NCBI GenBank assembly: GCA_903813345.2
Contig: CAIIXF020000002.1
Span: 31,118,926 to 31,182,925, forward strand
Length of the DNA stretch: 64,000 nt
Source of the DNA: Owenia fusiformis
Taxonomy: Eukaryota > Annelida > Polychaeta > Sabellida > Oweniidae
Direction of reading: 5' to 3'
The notes below the pieces were generated by a model. That model saw only the letters and a list, made by a program, of their open reading frames with translations, searched no databases and was not told the origin of the DNA. The translations under genes and the position numbers were made by a program. Below are positions 20,307-32,383 of the stretch, one piece after another; within the stretch, counting starts at the first letter, position 1, and every line of letters begins with the position of its first letter.

Positions 20307-21290
20307 CAGGCCCGTAGCCAGGATTTGCCGAGGGGGGGGGGGGGGTTCACTTTTTCATGGCGTAGAATAATGGAAATACCGTCATAAATCCCGGGACTAA
20401 TAAATCTCAGATCCAACTACGTCATATGGTGGAAATCAATATATTCACAAAGGACGATTCTCGGTTTGGAGAACGAAGTTCATCAATCTAAATGAGCATT
20501 ATCCGTGCTTCGGACAAATTTGATATTTTTACATAATATAGATTTGAATGTCTTCTTTTGAATAGTCATAATTTAATTTGGGTATTATTTCTAGATTTTT
20601 CGCAAAAAAAATATTAGCGCAGTACACTGATGAACTTCTTTCCCCAAATCGAGACTTGTATTTTATTCAATCGGTCTAATTGAGCGTTATCCCTGCTTCA
20701 GACCAATTTGTTATTTTTACATCTTGTAGATTTAAATATCCTCTTTTGAATATTCATAGTTTAATTTGGGTAATATTTCTATATTTTTCATGAAAAAATT
20801 ATTAGCCCAGGAGACTGTTCTCCAAACCGAGAATCGTCCTTTTAAGCCAATTTGGCGGATAGATTATTCAGCAAAATTCGCTCTTTTAGATTCCGATGAT
20901 AGAGCGATTAGATATTATTAGATCATTAAACGAATGGTTTGAAATGATGGCGATATGCCGTTTTTTCATAATGATGGCCAATTCATCCCAAAAATGAGCA
21001 TATTCAATGGCGGATAGATCTATGCGGGGTTCATCTATGTGCATTCAAGTATGCTTCATCCAGCTATTTAATTTATATATCAAAATATCCGTATCGATAT
21101 GTATGACAAGAATCCGATGAATCCTGTCATTTGCTTAAAAGCTTATTTCAATTATAAATTTTAATGAAGAAGGCTTTCCATTGAAATCTGTGGACCATGA
21201 AATGCCGATTTTCGCGCATACATGTAGGTCATTTTGTGACATCGATTTCAATTATTCTACGCCATTCACCCCCCCCTCCCCCGTTGCTTG
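20307..21290. mobile_element. Composite repeat beginning with a CAGGCCCGTAGCCAGG terminus
   Basis: The left end CAGGCCCGTAGCCAGGATTT is that of the MITE at 25567-25780. GGTTCAC...ATGGCGTAGAATAAT (20344-20371) reappears inverted at about 21248-21270. Inside, GATTCTCGGTTTGGAGAAC (20457) is inverted at 20818. Two diverged direct copies of a roughly 200-bp unit follow one another (about 20490 and 20685, both with GAGCRTTATCC and TTTAATTTGGGTA). The right end lacks the TACGGGCCTG terminus, so the boundaries are uncertain. Confidence 0.5.
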
Positions 21291-21697
21291 GTTTATCACA
21301 GTCGGTATGCAGTAGATTTTGGGCAAGCCCAAATCATGATTTATACTTTCTTCTCTAGACTGATGATTTGGGCTTGCTCTGCTGAAGCATAACTGAACTA
21401 CATAGTCTATCATTGGCATTTGCCTAAATTCAACGTACGTAGACCAAGAAAATAGCGACATTCTCAATATAACAGCTTCAACAGAATGATGCCGATTTCC
21501 ATCGTGTACCAATGCGTTCGACTGCGAAAACATGGAAAAACAAATACAGAAGTTGGATCAAAAAGTTTTGGTAAAACTGCGAACAAATACCTAAGCCGAG
21601 TCTTTTATGCGTTCGCTTAATTACTGCACCTGGGAAAAATACGGCGGGAATACACTGGAAAAGTTATATTACTTTTAACAGTTTGCAAAGGGTTACA

Positions 21698-24600
21698 ATG
21701 AGTCTCTGGGTTGACAAGTATCGTCCTACAAATCTGAGTAAGCTCGACTACCACAAAGAGCAGGCAGCACACATAAAGAAGCTGGTGAGACGACGTTTTT
21801 GGTTTTTACATTAAATTTCACTGTATTATCGCCCATTGTTTTTGCTTGAAATGTTCATTTGATTTTTAATAAGGATATAGTCCTGAGTAAGGACATTAGA
21901 TTTGGTTTTCTGAATAAAAAGTCATTTTCTCCTTCCCTACCCCATTGGAGCGCCATCTAGCGTTTGGGAAGTGAATCGGGACTAAATATTTATAGGGTAG
22001 GTCCTAATTTATCTGAAAACATGTCAGAGTTCAGTGGAAAATCTCATTTTAAGCTGGCGGCGGAGTGATTTTGACCTTGGTGATTTTACCAGAATTCTCT
22101 GAGAAATCTGACGATAGAGGGGGTTAGTGTCTTCAAGTTTATTTATTTCAAAAATTCGGTGGACAACCCATGGTAAGATTGTTATAGCAGGCTAGGCGAG
22201 TCTCTCCCGAACACTGTGGTATGTTGCACTAGGCCTGGATACTAATCGTTAATAAGATACAGGGTAAAATGTTATAATGGCCACCTATGGGAAACTCTAC
22301 TGTGGTCTTCAACCTAATAGAAGGCGCTTTTTGGGGGCATTTTGAAGGTTTTATCCCTTTTTGAGGTTTTTTAGTTCATTGAGAAGCCTAATAGCGCATA
22401 TCATATTAAAGGGCTGTATCTTAGCTGAACAATGCTATCAAAATCGTGACATTTTGAAGCAATTTTGGTGCTTTGGGGGCGAGGCCACTGTGCCAAGTAC
22501 CCCGAATTCCATTCTCCCGTGCCATTCAATTGTTTTCGGGGCAGTTTTGAATGAACCTTTGTTTCTTCCTACCAATATGACGTCATAAGATGCAATCGAA
22601 CGCCTTGGCATGGATATCACTTGAAAGATAGTAGAAATCGCTTTCCCATGATACCCCATATGGCCATGTTCACCTCAGTTGGGTGTACTCAATCTGTGAT
22701 GCAATCTGTAAGGTGTACCCCTACCCCAAAGAAATTTCAAGAAATCTCAAAATCAAATTTCCTGAATTTTGCTAAAAGGACCTGTGTCTATAAGGATTGA
22801 ATTTTCCTCCGTGCATTTTCTCAAATATAGGACTGTTATATACCATTGTGATCGGGATAATGCCTACAATGCTAATATAACCATGTTGGAAGAAAACAAA
22901 CTAATTCAGTTTACTAAACTCTTCCGACATGATCAGATGCAGTGCTGTAATTAGGCTATTCATTTTTATACATATTCCTGAGCCTGTGTTATGAAATTCA
23001 TTTTCATCATTTTGATTATGAGTACAAGTATACATTTGTTGTTTGTTAGACCTTCATACAATTGATTCCTTTTACTAGACTCTTCTTGCTTAAGGTGACT
23101 GTTAACTTAATCGATTTTCAGAAAAATTGAAAATTTCACAATCTTGAAATTTTCAAACTCTTCCTGAGAAGTCGTTTTTATTATTTCACATATGCTTGTG
23201 CACTGTTATCATTACAAAGACATCAAAGAACAACAAAAAACTTTAGTTTGAGAAAAAAGTGCCATTTAAAGAATTTGAGAAGATTTGAGTAGCCCGTGAA
23301 AAACCGCTGATTCAAAATATCTGAACATTTCAGAAAATATACTTCAAACATATATCAAAAACGAAGGAGCAACGGAAATTTGAAAAATTACCCGATAAAA
23401 AAATTGGGATCAAAATAAGGAAAAAAGTACACTTCTCAAATTGTTTTTTTCTATTTTTTTAATTTGTATGAGAGATTTCAAAATTCTAAAGCTCCTTCCA
23501 TTTTGGGCTATATTAAAGGGATGTTTCAGAGAAATTAGAAAAAAAATGTTTAGGGACCTTTGCCGTACTACTCTTTTTTGGTCAATTTTTCTGTCACATT
23601 TTCAGAGGACTCAAATTCCCATTCCAAAATGTTTACTGTTTCTATTTGCATTACCACAGTGAGCCTGGTTATATAAATGATAAGTGGAACTAAAAAATTG
23701 AGAGAAATCCAACCAAAAGACAGTTAATTTTGATGGTCAGATTATACTCAAATGCCATGTGCTTCCTGGTTTCGGCCATCTTGGATTTTTTGATTAAGTT
23801 AAAAGTTACCTTAAATGACTGCACATTACATGTATGCCAGCATGTATTGAGAAGACATCACTTCTTATATTTATAGGTAGCAAGTGGTGACTTCCCTCAT
23901 CTCCTGGTCTATGGACCAAGTGGGGCAGGCAAGAAGACACGAATCATGTGTCTCCTGAGGGAGTTGTATGGGGCAGGAGTAGAGAAACTGAGAATGGAGC
24001 ATCAGAGTTTTGTCACTCCCTCAAAGAAGAAACTTGAGATATCAACCATTGCCAGCAACTATCACATTGAAGTCAACCCTAGGTAAAATTGCATATATAA
24101 TCTAAATGCCTGAAGAGGTCTGTTTGGATTGTGCAAAGAATTAAGATTTTTAATCTAAATGAAACTAATGGTACATTTTAAAGCTAGCAATTATTTCATG
24201 CAAGTTTGATATATTTCTAAAGCCTTGGATATTTGAATTTGAGACCTCTTTTCAAAAGTTATGCAAATAAATTAAAATGTACAATCTGTATTTTCCATGT
24301 GTGTAAAATCTAATTCCAGTGACGTTGGTATCCAAGATAGGGTTGTCATTCAAGAAATCATCAAAACAGTGGCCCAGTCAAATCAGATTGATACAAGCCA
24401 ACAGAAAGATTTTAAAGGTATACTGTTCACATGTACAGAGTGACACAAAAAAGCAGCCCATGATGGAATTGTATTAAAACCTTATTACGATTGCACAATG
24501 GGAATACTTCAATAATCATGTGTATCAATGATGAGTTACATTTGAAGTACATATTAAAATAAGGTTGACAGCCTTTGAAATAGATATTATGTAGACCATG

Positions 24601-27600
24601 CAATATTTGAATTACCATGGGCTTCCAACAGATTGAAACCATGCATCTATTGAAAGCCCATGGAATTGCTAAACATAGATATATTGCAGTGGTGCGCAAC
24701 ATTCGATTTTATCATTGTGAGAGGAGTATTCATATGCATCGTAATGTTTCAGTGATTCTACTGACGGAGACAGACCGCCTTACGAAGGATGCACAGCATG
24801 CTCTTAGGCGTACTATGGAGAAGTACATGGGGACGTGCAGGCTCATTTTATGCTGCAACTCTACCAGTAAAGTTATCCCTGCTATTAGGAGCAGGTGTCT
24901 TGGCATAAGAGTCCCAGCACCCAAAATAGAAGAGGTAATGGACTTGGCAAAGGCATTTGAAAGATTTCACTCCACTTTACACCTATTCAGTAATATTAGC
25001 CGAGCTTTTACCTGCAGACTTCAATTACTGTACTTCTACTTAATTTGGTGCGACTTATTTTGGCGGATTCGCTGTTTTGAACATTTGCCGGCTACTTAAT
25101 TTGGGGACTTGAATATTGAAATGTAAATACCATACAAAATGATTAGAAAATGAAATATTGAATATGGCGGCAACTTAATTTTGCAGACTTTAACAATTTG
25201 GTGGATCCCCCAAATTAAAACGGCCACCAAATTAAGTAGAAGTACAGTACATTACATAGATAAAAATATATTAATAACATCACTGAAAATAAAAGGATAT
25301 CTTACATTCATTAAAATACTTCAAAAATAAAGACGGTCATTTGAAGAAATGGTAATATAAAAGTTTACCTTTTACTTTAGATTTCGAAAATCTTGGTGAC
25401 CACCTGTAAAAAGGAAGGACTGAATCTCCCCTCCCAGTTGGCAACAAAAATAGCAGAAAAAAGCAACAGAAACCTGAGACGTGCTTTATTAATGTGTGAG
25501 GCTTGTAGAGTCCAACAGTAAGTTATGATCAGATATAAAGTGGCATTCACAGGACATTAACACAATCAGGCCCGTAGCCAGGATTTGCCAAGGGGGGGTT
25601 CAGTTTTCAAAAATTTCCAGGGGGGTTCACATTTGACAATTTTGGTCCAAATATGGCTAAAATCACTTGAGAAGTGCTCAAAATGGTGAATAACTGCATG
25701 ATTTTGAAAGAATTTTTGGCCAGGGGGGGGGGGGGGGGGTTCGCCCGAACCCTGCAAACCCCCCCCTGGCTACGGGCCTGACAATACTGTAGTAAATAAA
25801 TTAAATGTAATTTCTTGTGAGGCATTCCAACACACTGGAGAAAGACCAGTTAGTATAGTTTGAAAGAATATCACATTATTATGTTCTGCAAAATACATCT
25901 GTCAAAAATCAAAACAGAGTTTGGCCAAATCACTTTTTTATGTAGCTGTTAACAGAAAGGGAGGGAAATGATTCATATATTATTGTCCTCTAGCTGTAAT
26001 TTGTTATACTGGCGAGGCATAGCCACTGGGAAAACAACCATTTTGAAAGAAAATATTTCATTATTTTGTATTGTAAATCACATCTGTCAACATAGATTTT
26101 GCCTAAAACACTGTTCTCTAATGTAACAGAAGGGGGTTAACATTAGCCTTTATTTGTAATTCTGTACTTGTCTTTGTTTAAGATACCCATTTAGTGCAGA
26201 CCAGAGTGTGAGTGAACCAGACTGGGAAGTATATCTCCGTGAGACGGCAAACATGATTGTCCAGCAGCAAAGTCCACAGAGGTGAGGTTTCTTTAACCTC
26301 TTGAATCCCATGCTCTGAAATAGGTTGAAACCAGAGAATTTTCATTTTTGCCACCTTTTGACATTTTACTACATCATGTACATACCTATACAATTTTAGA
26401 TGCTCAACTTAGTAAAATTAGACAGCAGAGATCATTTCTACACATTTCGAAATGATTTTTGTGTAAATTGGATGAAAATTGTAAGAGCAATTTTGGTGAA
26501 AAATGTTGTGATGGATTTTTTCGTCACTCTGGGTGTCAAGGTCATTTCTGAGGTGACGAGAAATCTCGTCACTCCAGGTAGTCAAGAGGTTAACTTGTAT
26601 AGGACAGAAAAACCTGTGATTTTGAAAACCTCACTATGTTATATGATGTTCCACTGTATCGATACATTTGTTTTTCATTTTATACATTTCATTTTACATG
26701 TTATAATATGTTCCACAATACATGTATGTTATATGATATTCCAGGTTGCTTGAAGTGAGGCAGAGAATATATGAGCTACTGACCCATTGTATTCCAGCTG
26801 ATATAATCATGAAGGTATCTACTTATACTGTGCTTTGATACATATTTTAATGACACTCAGATTCTGCCATCTTTACCACATAAAGGAAATGTTTCATTCA
26901 TCCTAAAATGTCACATGTGCAAGATGAGATTACTACAAACAAGAATGACATTGTTACCTACTCAATTTTGATATAGGGTGAGCCAAAAATGGTAACCCAA
27001 ACAAATGTTATCTTAGACATTCAGCAAGTGTTTAGTGTCATATTTGGCCCAATTTACCCTTGTTGTTCCTTCACTCTGCCAAGTTTATTGGTCTATTTCC
27101 AATGTTTTAAGACTTGTAATGTTAAACTGACAATCGACAACTGACAAGTTCAAATTGCAATCAATTTTGGTTTATTAACTGAAAACATGTTATCTAAGTA
27201 TAGACGCCTCTTCTTAAACATAGAACCTCTTATATCAGGACTTGATCTTGAACCTGACTTCAAGAAATGTTTTTTTCATAAACAACATTTTTCACATTTT
27301 CATCATTCCATATAATTAATCAATTTTCAAATACATACACATAGCAACAGAGTTCTATTGTTATGACATCACAGCAAATTTTCTGGATTGATCATTAGTG
27401 ATTTTCACAGACGCTGGTATTTTATAGCATGCATAAAATGGCCAGAAGAACTTTTAAAAAAATCATCGTTTACATTTTTCGTTCCAGGGGCTGTTAAAAG
27501 AAGTTGTTGCCAATTGTGATGGACAGTTAAAAACAGAAATAACTCAAGTGGCGGCTTTCTATGAACATAGACTTCAAATGGGACAAAAGGAGATATATCA

Positions 27601-27676
27601 CATCGAGGCATTCGTTGCTAAATTTATGTCCATTTACAAGCATTTCTTGGATGAAAGTATGGGAGAATTTTTCTAA
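21698..27676 (+). CDS. RFC3: Replication factor C subunit 3 (clamp-loader small subunit)
   Basis: Complete gene in eight exons: 21698-21784, 23877-24082, 24320-24417, 24753-24934, 25381-25517, 26183-26281, 26745-26814, 27488-27676. All borders are GT-AG and all phases fit, giving 355 aa against 356 in human. The protein is part of the heteropentameric RFC complex that loads PCNA at primer ends in the nucleus. Seen: [10 protein letters not shown] start, Walker [10 protein letters not shown] (42-50), the LLTETDRL strand in place of a DExx Walker B (133-140, as in vertebrate RFC3), [15 protein letters not shown], and the RSRC arginine-finger motif (176-179). The C-terminal collar helices end with [22 protein letters not shown] lies at 27838-27843. 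Introns hold several MITEs; nothing in the protein is unusual. Confidence 0.98.
21785..23876 (+). other. RFC3 intron 1
   Basis: 2.1 kb intron from GTGAGA to TTATAG. It has AT-rich unique sequence and short open frames without family resemblance. I see no repeat with clear ends. Confidence 0.6.
25026..25249. mobile_element. TA-flanked MITE in RFC3 intron 4
   Basis: Left TACTGTACTTCTACTTAATT, followed by TGGTG; right end is the complement (CCACCAAATTAAGTAGAAG, then TACAGTA). Internal AATTTGG motifs are repeated. The ends look like a Tc1/mariner-type MITE with TA target sites. Confidence 0.75.
25567..25780. mobile_element. CAGGCCCGTAGCCAGG MITE in RFC3 intron 5, intact
   Basis: Terminal repeats CAGGCCCGTAGCCAGG and CCTGGCTACGGGCCTG, flanked by the 5-bp duplication ACAAT (25562-25566 and 25781-25785). 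G-runs on the left and C-runs on the right are part of the arms. The family recurs as a terminus at 20307. Confidence 0.85.
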
Positions 27677-27837
27677 GTTAACTCCTAATCGTTCATTTAT
27701 GTACTGTGGAACTAATTTTTAAAAAACAATGAGGACATTTTGCAAGGGAGTGAAGTATTGTATTTGTTGTTAGGGCTGAAAGACCTGCAGTGTTTACATA
27801 AGTTCATTGTACTCTTGACATACGAACTACATTATAC

Positions 27838-27843
27838 AATAAA
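27838..27843 (+). terminator. RFC3 poly(A) signal AATAAA
   Basis: Canonical hexamer about 160 bases after the RFC3 stop codon. Confidence 0.6.
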
Positions 27844-28309
27844 TAGATCAATGTTAACATTCAGCTTTTGTCATTCTGTTTTAATCACACCACTGGTGAG
27901 ACAGAGTCATGATTAAGGCATATAATGATGACTGATCGTGTTGCCGTCCCGCATTTTTGTCCTCCCGGAGAGAAGCAAGTTAAGTTCTAGAGCTCATTAA
28001 CAAATTTTCTATTTGGCCAAGTTCTACATTTTATTTTGCGTGGTCACTTGGTGGTTGGATTTTTTTAATGCCATGCGCATTGTTAAAATTCTAGAATATG
28101 AGGATTTTTGTCCCCAGTTTAATTACATAACATGGGCTCCTTCTGAAGAAAACATTCATTTTTTCCATAGTCTGTTGATTGCTGATCTACTATAAGAGGC
28201 AACTCAAGTTTTATGAAAACTGTTCCATTCATTACCATTGGCTATTATAGACATAGCTCAAAATTATTATTAAGCAAAATTTAAATAAAAATTATCATGT
28301 AAAAGGGAA

Positions 28310-28690
28310 AATTGTAATTCATAGATTATCAATAATGCCTACAAGTTTCGGCAAAACAAGATGCAAACTTTCAAAATGGCCACTTTTTATGCAGAAAATC
28401 TGGTTTTCAGCCTGTTTTTAGTCATAACTCCAGAAATGTTCCATCAATTTGCTTGAAATTATACAAGTACCTTAATTTCTAGGTTATCAATAATGTCTCC
28501 AAGTTTCAGCAAAATATGTCGCAGAGATTCAAAATGGCCGCTAATTTAATGTAGAAAAATCTGGTTTTCAGCTTGTCTTTGGTCATAACTCAACAAGTAT
28601 TCCATTAATTTGTTTGAAATTGTAAAGTTACCTTAATTTCTAGGTTATCAACAATTTCCACAACCTTTATCAACCTTTCATATGCAAAAA
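28310..28690. repeat. Diverged tandem repeat, about 165-bp unit
   Basis: Two and a half units: CAAAATGGCC, then AATCTGGTTTTCAGCYTGT, GTCATAACTC, a TTGAAATT block, and TACCTTAATTTCTAGGTTATC. The AAAATGGCC motif also opens the units of the larger array at 30960-32035. Confidence 0.65.
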
Positions 28691-29155
28691 GATTTAATTA
28701 TTCTTAGCTCATACTGTAAAATATTAGAAATATTGAGATAGAGTACCCATGGTATTATTTTATTGCTAAATATGGCAAAAAAACGAATGCATGATTTTTT
28801 CTGAAAATCTGAGATTTTTCATTTCAAACCAAAGTAATGAGTATTATTGTATTTAATTTTTGTAGTATATGTTTACAGTCACCTAGTCAACATAGGGAAG
28901 TGATTGAAACTCTTCCCTGCTAACATTGTGTAGTCGTTGAAGAGTCACTTTGTAAAATTAAGGTATTTAATTTTATATGTTCAAAATATTCAGTGTTTTT
29001 TGTCCTGACCAATACACGCTCAGTTCTTGTGCTGTACCTATCTGTATTGCTACTGAGATTGTCCCCATTGATCACCTCCGTCGCAATACAGAAAATATTG
29101 GTACGGGGGGGCATTGTCAGTAGCAATACGGAGGATCACATGATAAAAATGTTAT

Positions 29156-29285
29156 AGAATGATTTGAAATGCAACACATGATATATTCTGCTCTCGATAT
29201 TCTGTATTGGCACTCGACTTCGTCTCGTTCCAGTTCGGAATTCTCGAGCAGAATATATCCTGTATTGCACTTCAAATCATTCAAC
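29156..29285. repeat. Imperfect inverted repeat, about 130 bp
   Basis: GAATGATTTGAAATGCAA at the left and TTGCACTTCAAATCATTC at the right, with TATATTCTGCTC and GAGCAGAATATA inside. Confidence 0.65.
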
Positions 29286-29525
29286 AACTTATAGTACTGT
29301 TTTAGAGCAACGGGCTGGTTCGAATAGTGAAGCTATCTGTCCAGCTGTCATTCCGTAGGTTTTTGATTTAATGTTTTTTTAAATTTTGATTTTAGTATTG
29401 TATCCTATGCGGACCCTGAAATATCTCTAGAATACATCATTTTGGAGTATACATCACAGAAAAATCACATCACAGTAATTGGCTACCTAACTTATAATGG
29501 CCGGATCAAATGTATATTCGAGTAT

Positions 29526-30061
29526 CACTGGTGATCCACTCGATTACGCTGGTTACCGAAACGTTTCGTTTCGGTAACAAAATGTCGGAACATTAGAGGT
29601 ACGATTTTTCTTTTTTCCTTATTTCACACGTTGTAGGCAGAATTCCCACGACATTTTTTATCAGAAACGTGTATCAGTATCATATGTTTAAGAAAATGTA
29701 CATATTTGCGAACAAATAGTTCAGAAGACAACAGAATCGTCGATTTAATTCCTCACTTAAGTTACATAAACGGTATTTCGAAAAACAGTTAAGATCTGCA
29801 CTTTTAACCCAAACCGTTTATGTAACTTAAGTGAGGAATTAAATCGACGATTCTGTTGTCTTCTGAGCTATTTTTCCGCAAACATGTACATTTTCTAAAA
29901 CATATGATACTGCTACACGTTTGTGGGAAAAAATGTCGTGGGGATTCGGTCTACAGCGCGTTAAATAAGGAAAAAAGAAAAATCGTACCTTCGACGTTCC
30001 GAAATTTTGTCACCGAAACGAACCGTTTCGGTAACCAGCGTAATCGAGCGGATCACCAGTG
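29526..30061. mobile_element. 536-bp fold-back element with about 245-bp arms and 5-bp target duplication
   Basis: Ends CACTGGTGATCCACTCG and CGAGCGGATCACCAGTG, flanked by AGTAT at 29521-29525 and 30062-30066. The arms are nearly complementary over their whole length, including GGTTACCGAAACG, TCGACGATTCTGTTGTC and CTTAAGTTACATAAACGG, leaving a loop of about 35 bases. Confidence 0.9.
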
Positions 30062-30959
30062 AGTATATAATATATAGAGTGAAAAATATATAATAATCGT
30101 GTCATTTTTTAGATTTATGAAAATCTTGTTTTGGAAATCACATTTTGTTCGTTGAGGTATTTGACTTCTAGGTGACTACTTTGTTTTGTAGTTCAAGTAG
30201 TTGAACTTTCTATTTAATTACTGAATTTTATCGTATTATATGTATATTCTCCCCTCTTATTGTTTTGTGATAAAAATGTACTCGTAAAACCTGGTATGTA
30301 AGCCACTTGTCTCCAACACGCTCTAAAACCGTGACCCAAGCTTTGCTTTTTGACCTATTTGAGAAATATAGTTTAATATGAGTGAATTTAGTAGATAAGA
30401 CACATATATGTGTTGATATATTGACAGTTTTAATATAACCCATCTGGATTTTGATAACAATATATTTACAAATCATGAATTTTACTTGTGTTATAAGTCA
30501 CAAAGATTGTACTTCATTATAACATGATTCAAAATAAGGTTATATTAATGCATTGATCACAATGATATTAGATGTAAGAAGCACTGTATATACTATATAT
30601 CCCGGATATTTTTTATATATTTATTTTCATTATTGTGGCACAAATAGTTAGTCCCCCTGTCGGATTTATATCGGGTACATCCAGAGGAATCTATTATATC
30701 TTCCTTAGGGATCTCTGGGATCAACCAAGGGAAGATATCATATCACTTAGAAGAAGGTAATACCGCCCTTACGTATAACAGTAAACTCCTGCAGATAACA
30801 TGTAATGTCAGTCATGTCGATCTTTAATAATGATCACATAATGTCATACTAAACACTTTAAAAGAAAAAGAGTCGTAACACACACTTTAGATATATTCCA
30901 GATACAACTTCAGATAATTATCTCACCGAACGAAGATCGAGGGGATATAGAACAGCCGT

Positions 30960-32035
30960 CCGTCTGTTCGTTCGTCTGTCCTGGCGATAACTCATCACCG
31001 TTTGACGGATTTGATTCAAATTTCATAGGCTTATGCCTTATTGGTGTAGGACCTCTGCTCGAGAAAGAATTTTCAATATGGGCACTCAATTCACCCAATG
31101 GCCGCCATTTTTCGTAAAAATGTAATCTTAATTAACTCAAATACCATTTGACGTATGTTGTTCAAATTTTATATGCTTATGCCCAGGGACGAGTTTTGCT
31201 CAAGAAGATATTTTCAAGATGGATGCTGAATTTCAGAATGGCCGCCAATCTTTGATAACTCAAATACCAGTAGACTGATATGCTGATGCCTGCTCGAGAA
31301 GGAATTTTCAAGATGGCAAATGAATTTCAAAATGGCTGCCATTTTTCGTAAAAGAACGTTATTATAGATATCTCAAATACCATTTGACAGATTTGTTTCG
31401 AATTTTATAGACATTTTTAAGATAGCTACTGAATTTCAAAATGGCCGCCATTTTTCCTAAAAACGTAGTTTTTTGATAACTTAAATACCATTAGACTGAT
31501 TTTCTTCAAATTTTATATATCGATGCCTCGGGACAAAAGAGATTAAATTCAATATTGTCGCCATCTTTCATAAAGAACGTAAATTTTGATAACTTAAATG
31601 GATAGATTTGGTTCAAATTGTATATGCTAATGCCCAGAGATAAGGAACGCTGCTCGAGAAACATTTTTCTAGATGGTCACGTTTAATCAAAATTGCTGCA
31701 ATTTTTGTCATTAAATATGTCATATGTAAATAACCCAAATACCATTAGATGGATTTGTTTAAGATTGTATATGCTGATGTCTAGGATCGAAAAAGCTCTG
31801 TCCAAGAAGAGATTTTCAAGATGGCAGCTGATTTTCAAAATGGCCGCCATTTTTCATAAAAAACATAATCCTCGATAACTCAAATACCAATGGATGGATT
31901 TGGTTCAAATTTTATATATTGAAACCTAGTGACAAAAGGGCTCTATCCAAGAAGAAGTTTTGAAGGTGGTTGCTATATAAAAACATTTTTTGTTCAGTGG
32001 GATTTGCTACTTCGCGGAGTTGCTATTTTCTAGTT
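30960..32035. repeat. Diverged tandem array of about 120-140-bp units with YY1-like motifs
   Basis: Seven or eight imperfect units each contain AACTCAAATACCATTTGAC, TTCAAATTTTATA, a CTCGAGAA-like stretch, TTTTCAAGATGG, and AAAATGGCCGCCATTTTTC. It starts after a GTCCGTCTGTTCGTTCG stretch and ends near CGCGGAGTTGC followed by CTAGT at about 32030. A weak stem before CTAGT could be a Helitron 3' end, but I am not confident of that. Confidence 0.65.
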
Positions 32036-32383
32036 TTCTAATCTATTTGCGCTAAACCTGTTTCTAATATGCTGTGCAGCCCGATTGGGACGTGTCGTCA
32101 ATAGGATGTTAAACTCTTTGTTAAGAGTGAGATAAAATGTTTTAGTTAAGAAATGAACTTTTGGGGCACGTTCACCCACTCACGTGCGTCGCTTATCAGT
32201 CAACAAGATTAAACAGCACTAAAAACAGGTATATAATATACTTTTGGTTACATACATTCAGAATTAAAATTCTAGAATGAACAAAGTAGTCTAGTAGTTT
32301 CAGTGATCTGACCTGTGAAAATTCATACTAAAGTAGACTTTACGGCTGATGTACGACTGAACAGGTTGTAGTGGAAGGAGAAA

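Noticed and set aside
24430-24480. Mariner-type terminus (TGTACAGAGTGACACAAAAAAG) in RFC3 intron 3
   Set aside because: Only one end is visible and no transposase follows; a similar single end is at about 26976. It cannot be delimited.
31990-32035. Helitron 3' end (stem plus CTAGT)
   Set aside because: The stem has a mismatch and a G-T pair, and no matching 5' TC end or Rep/helicase sequence was found. Too weak to annotate.
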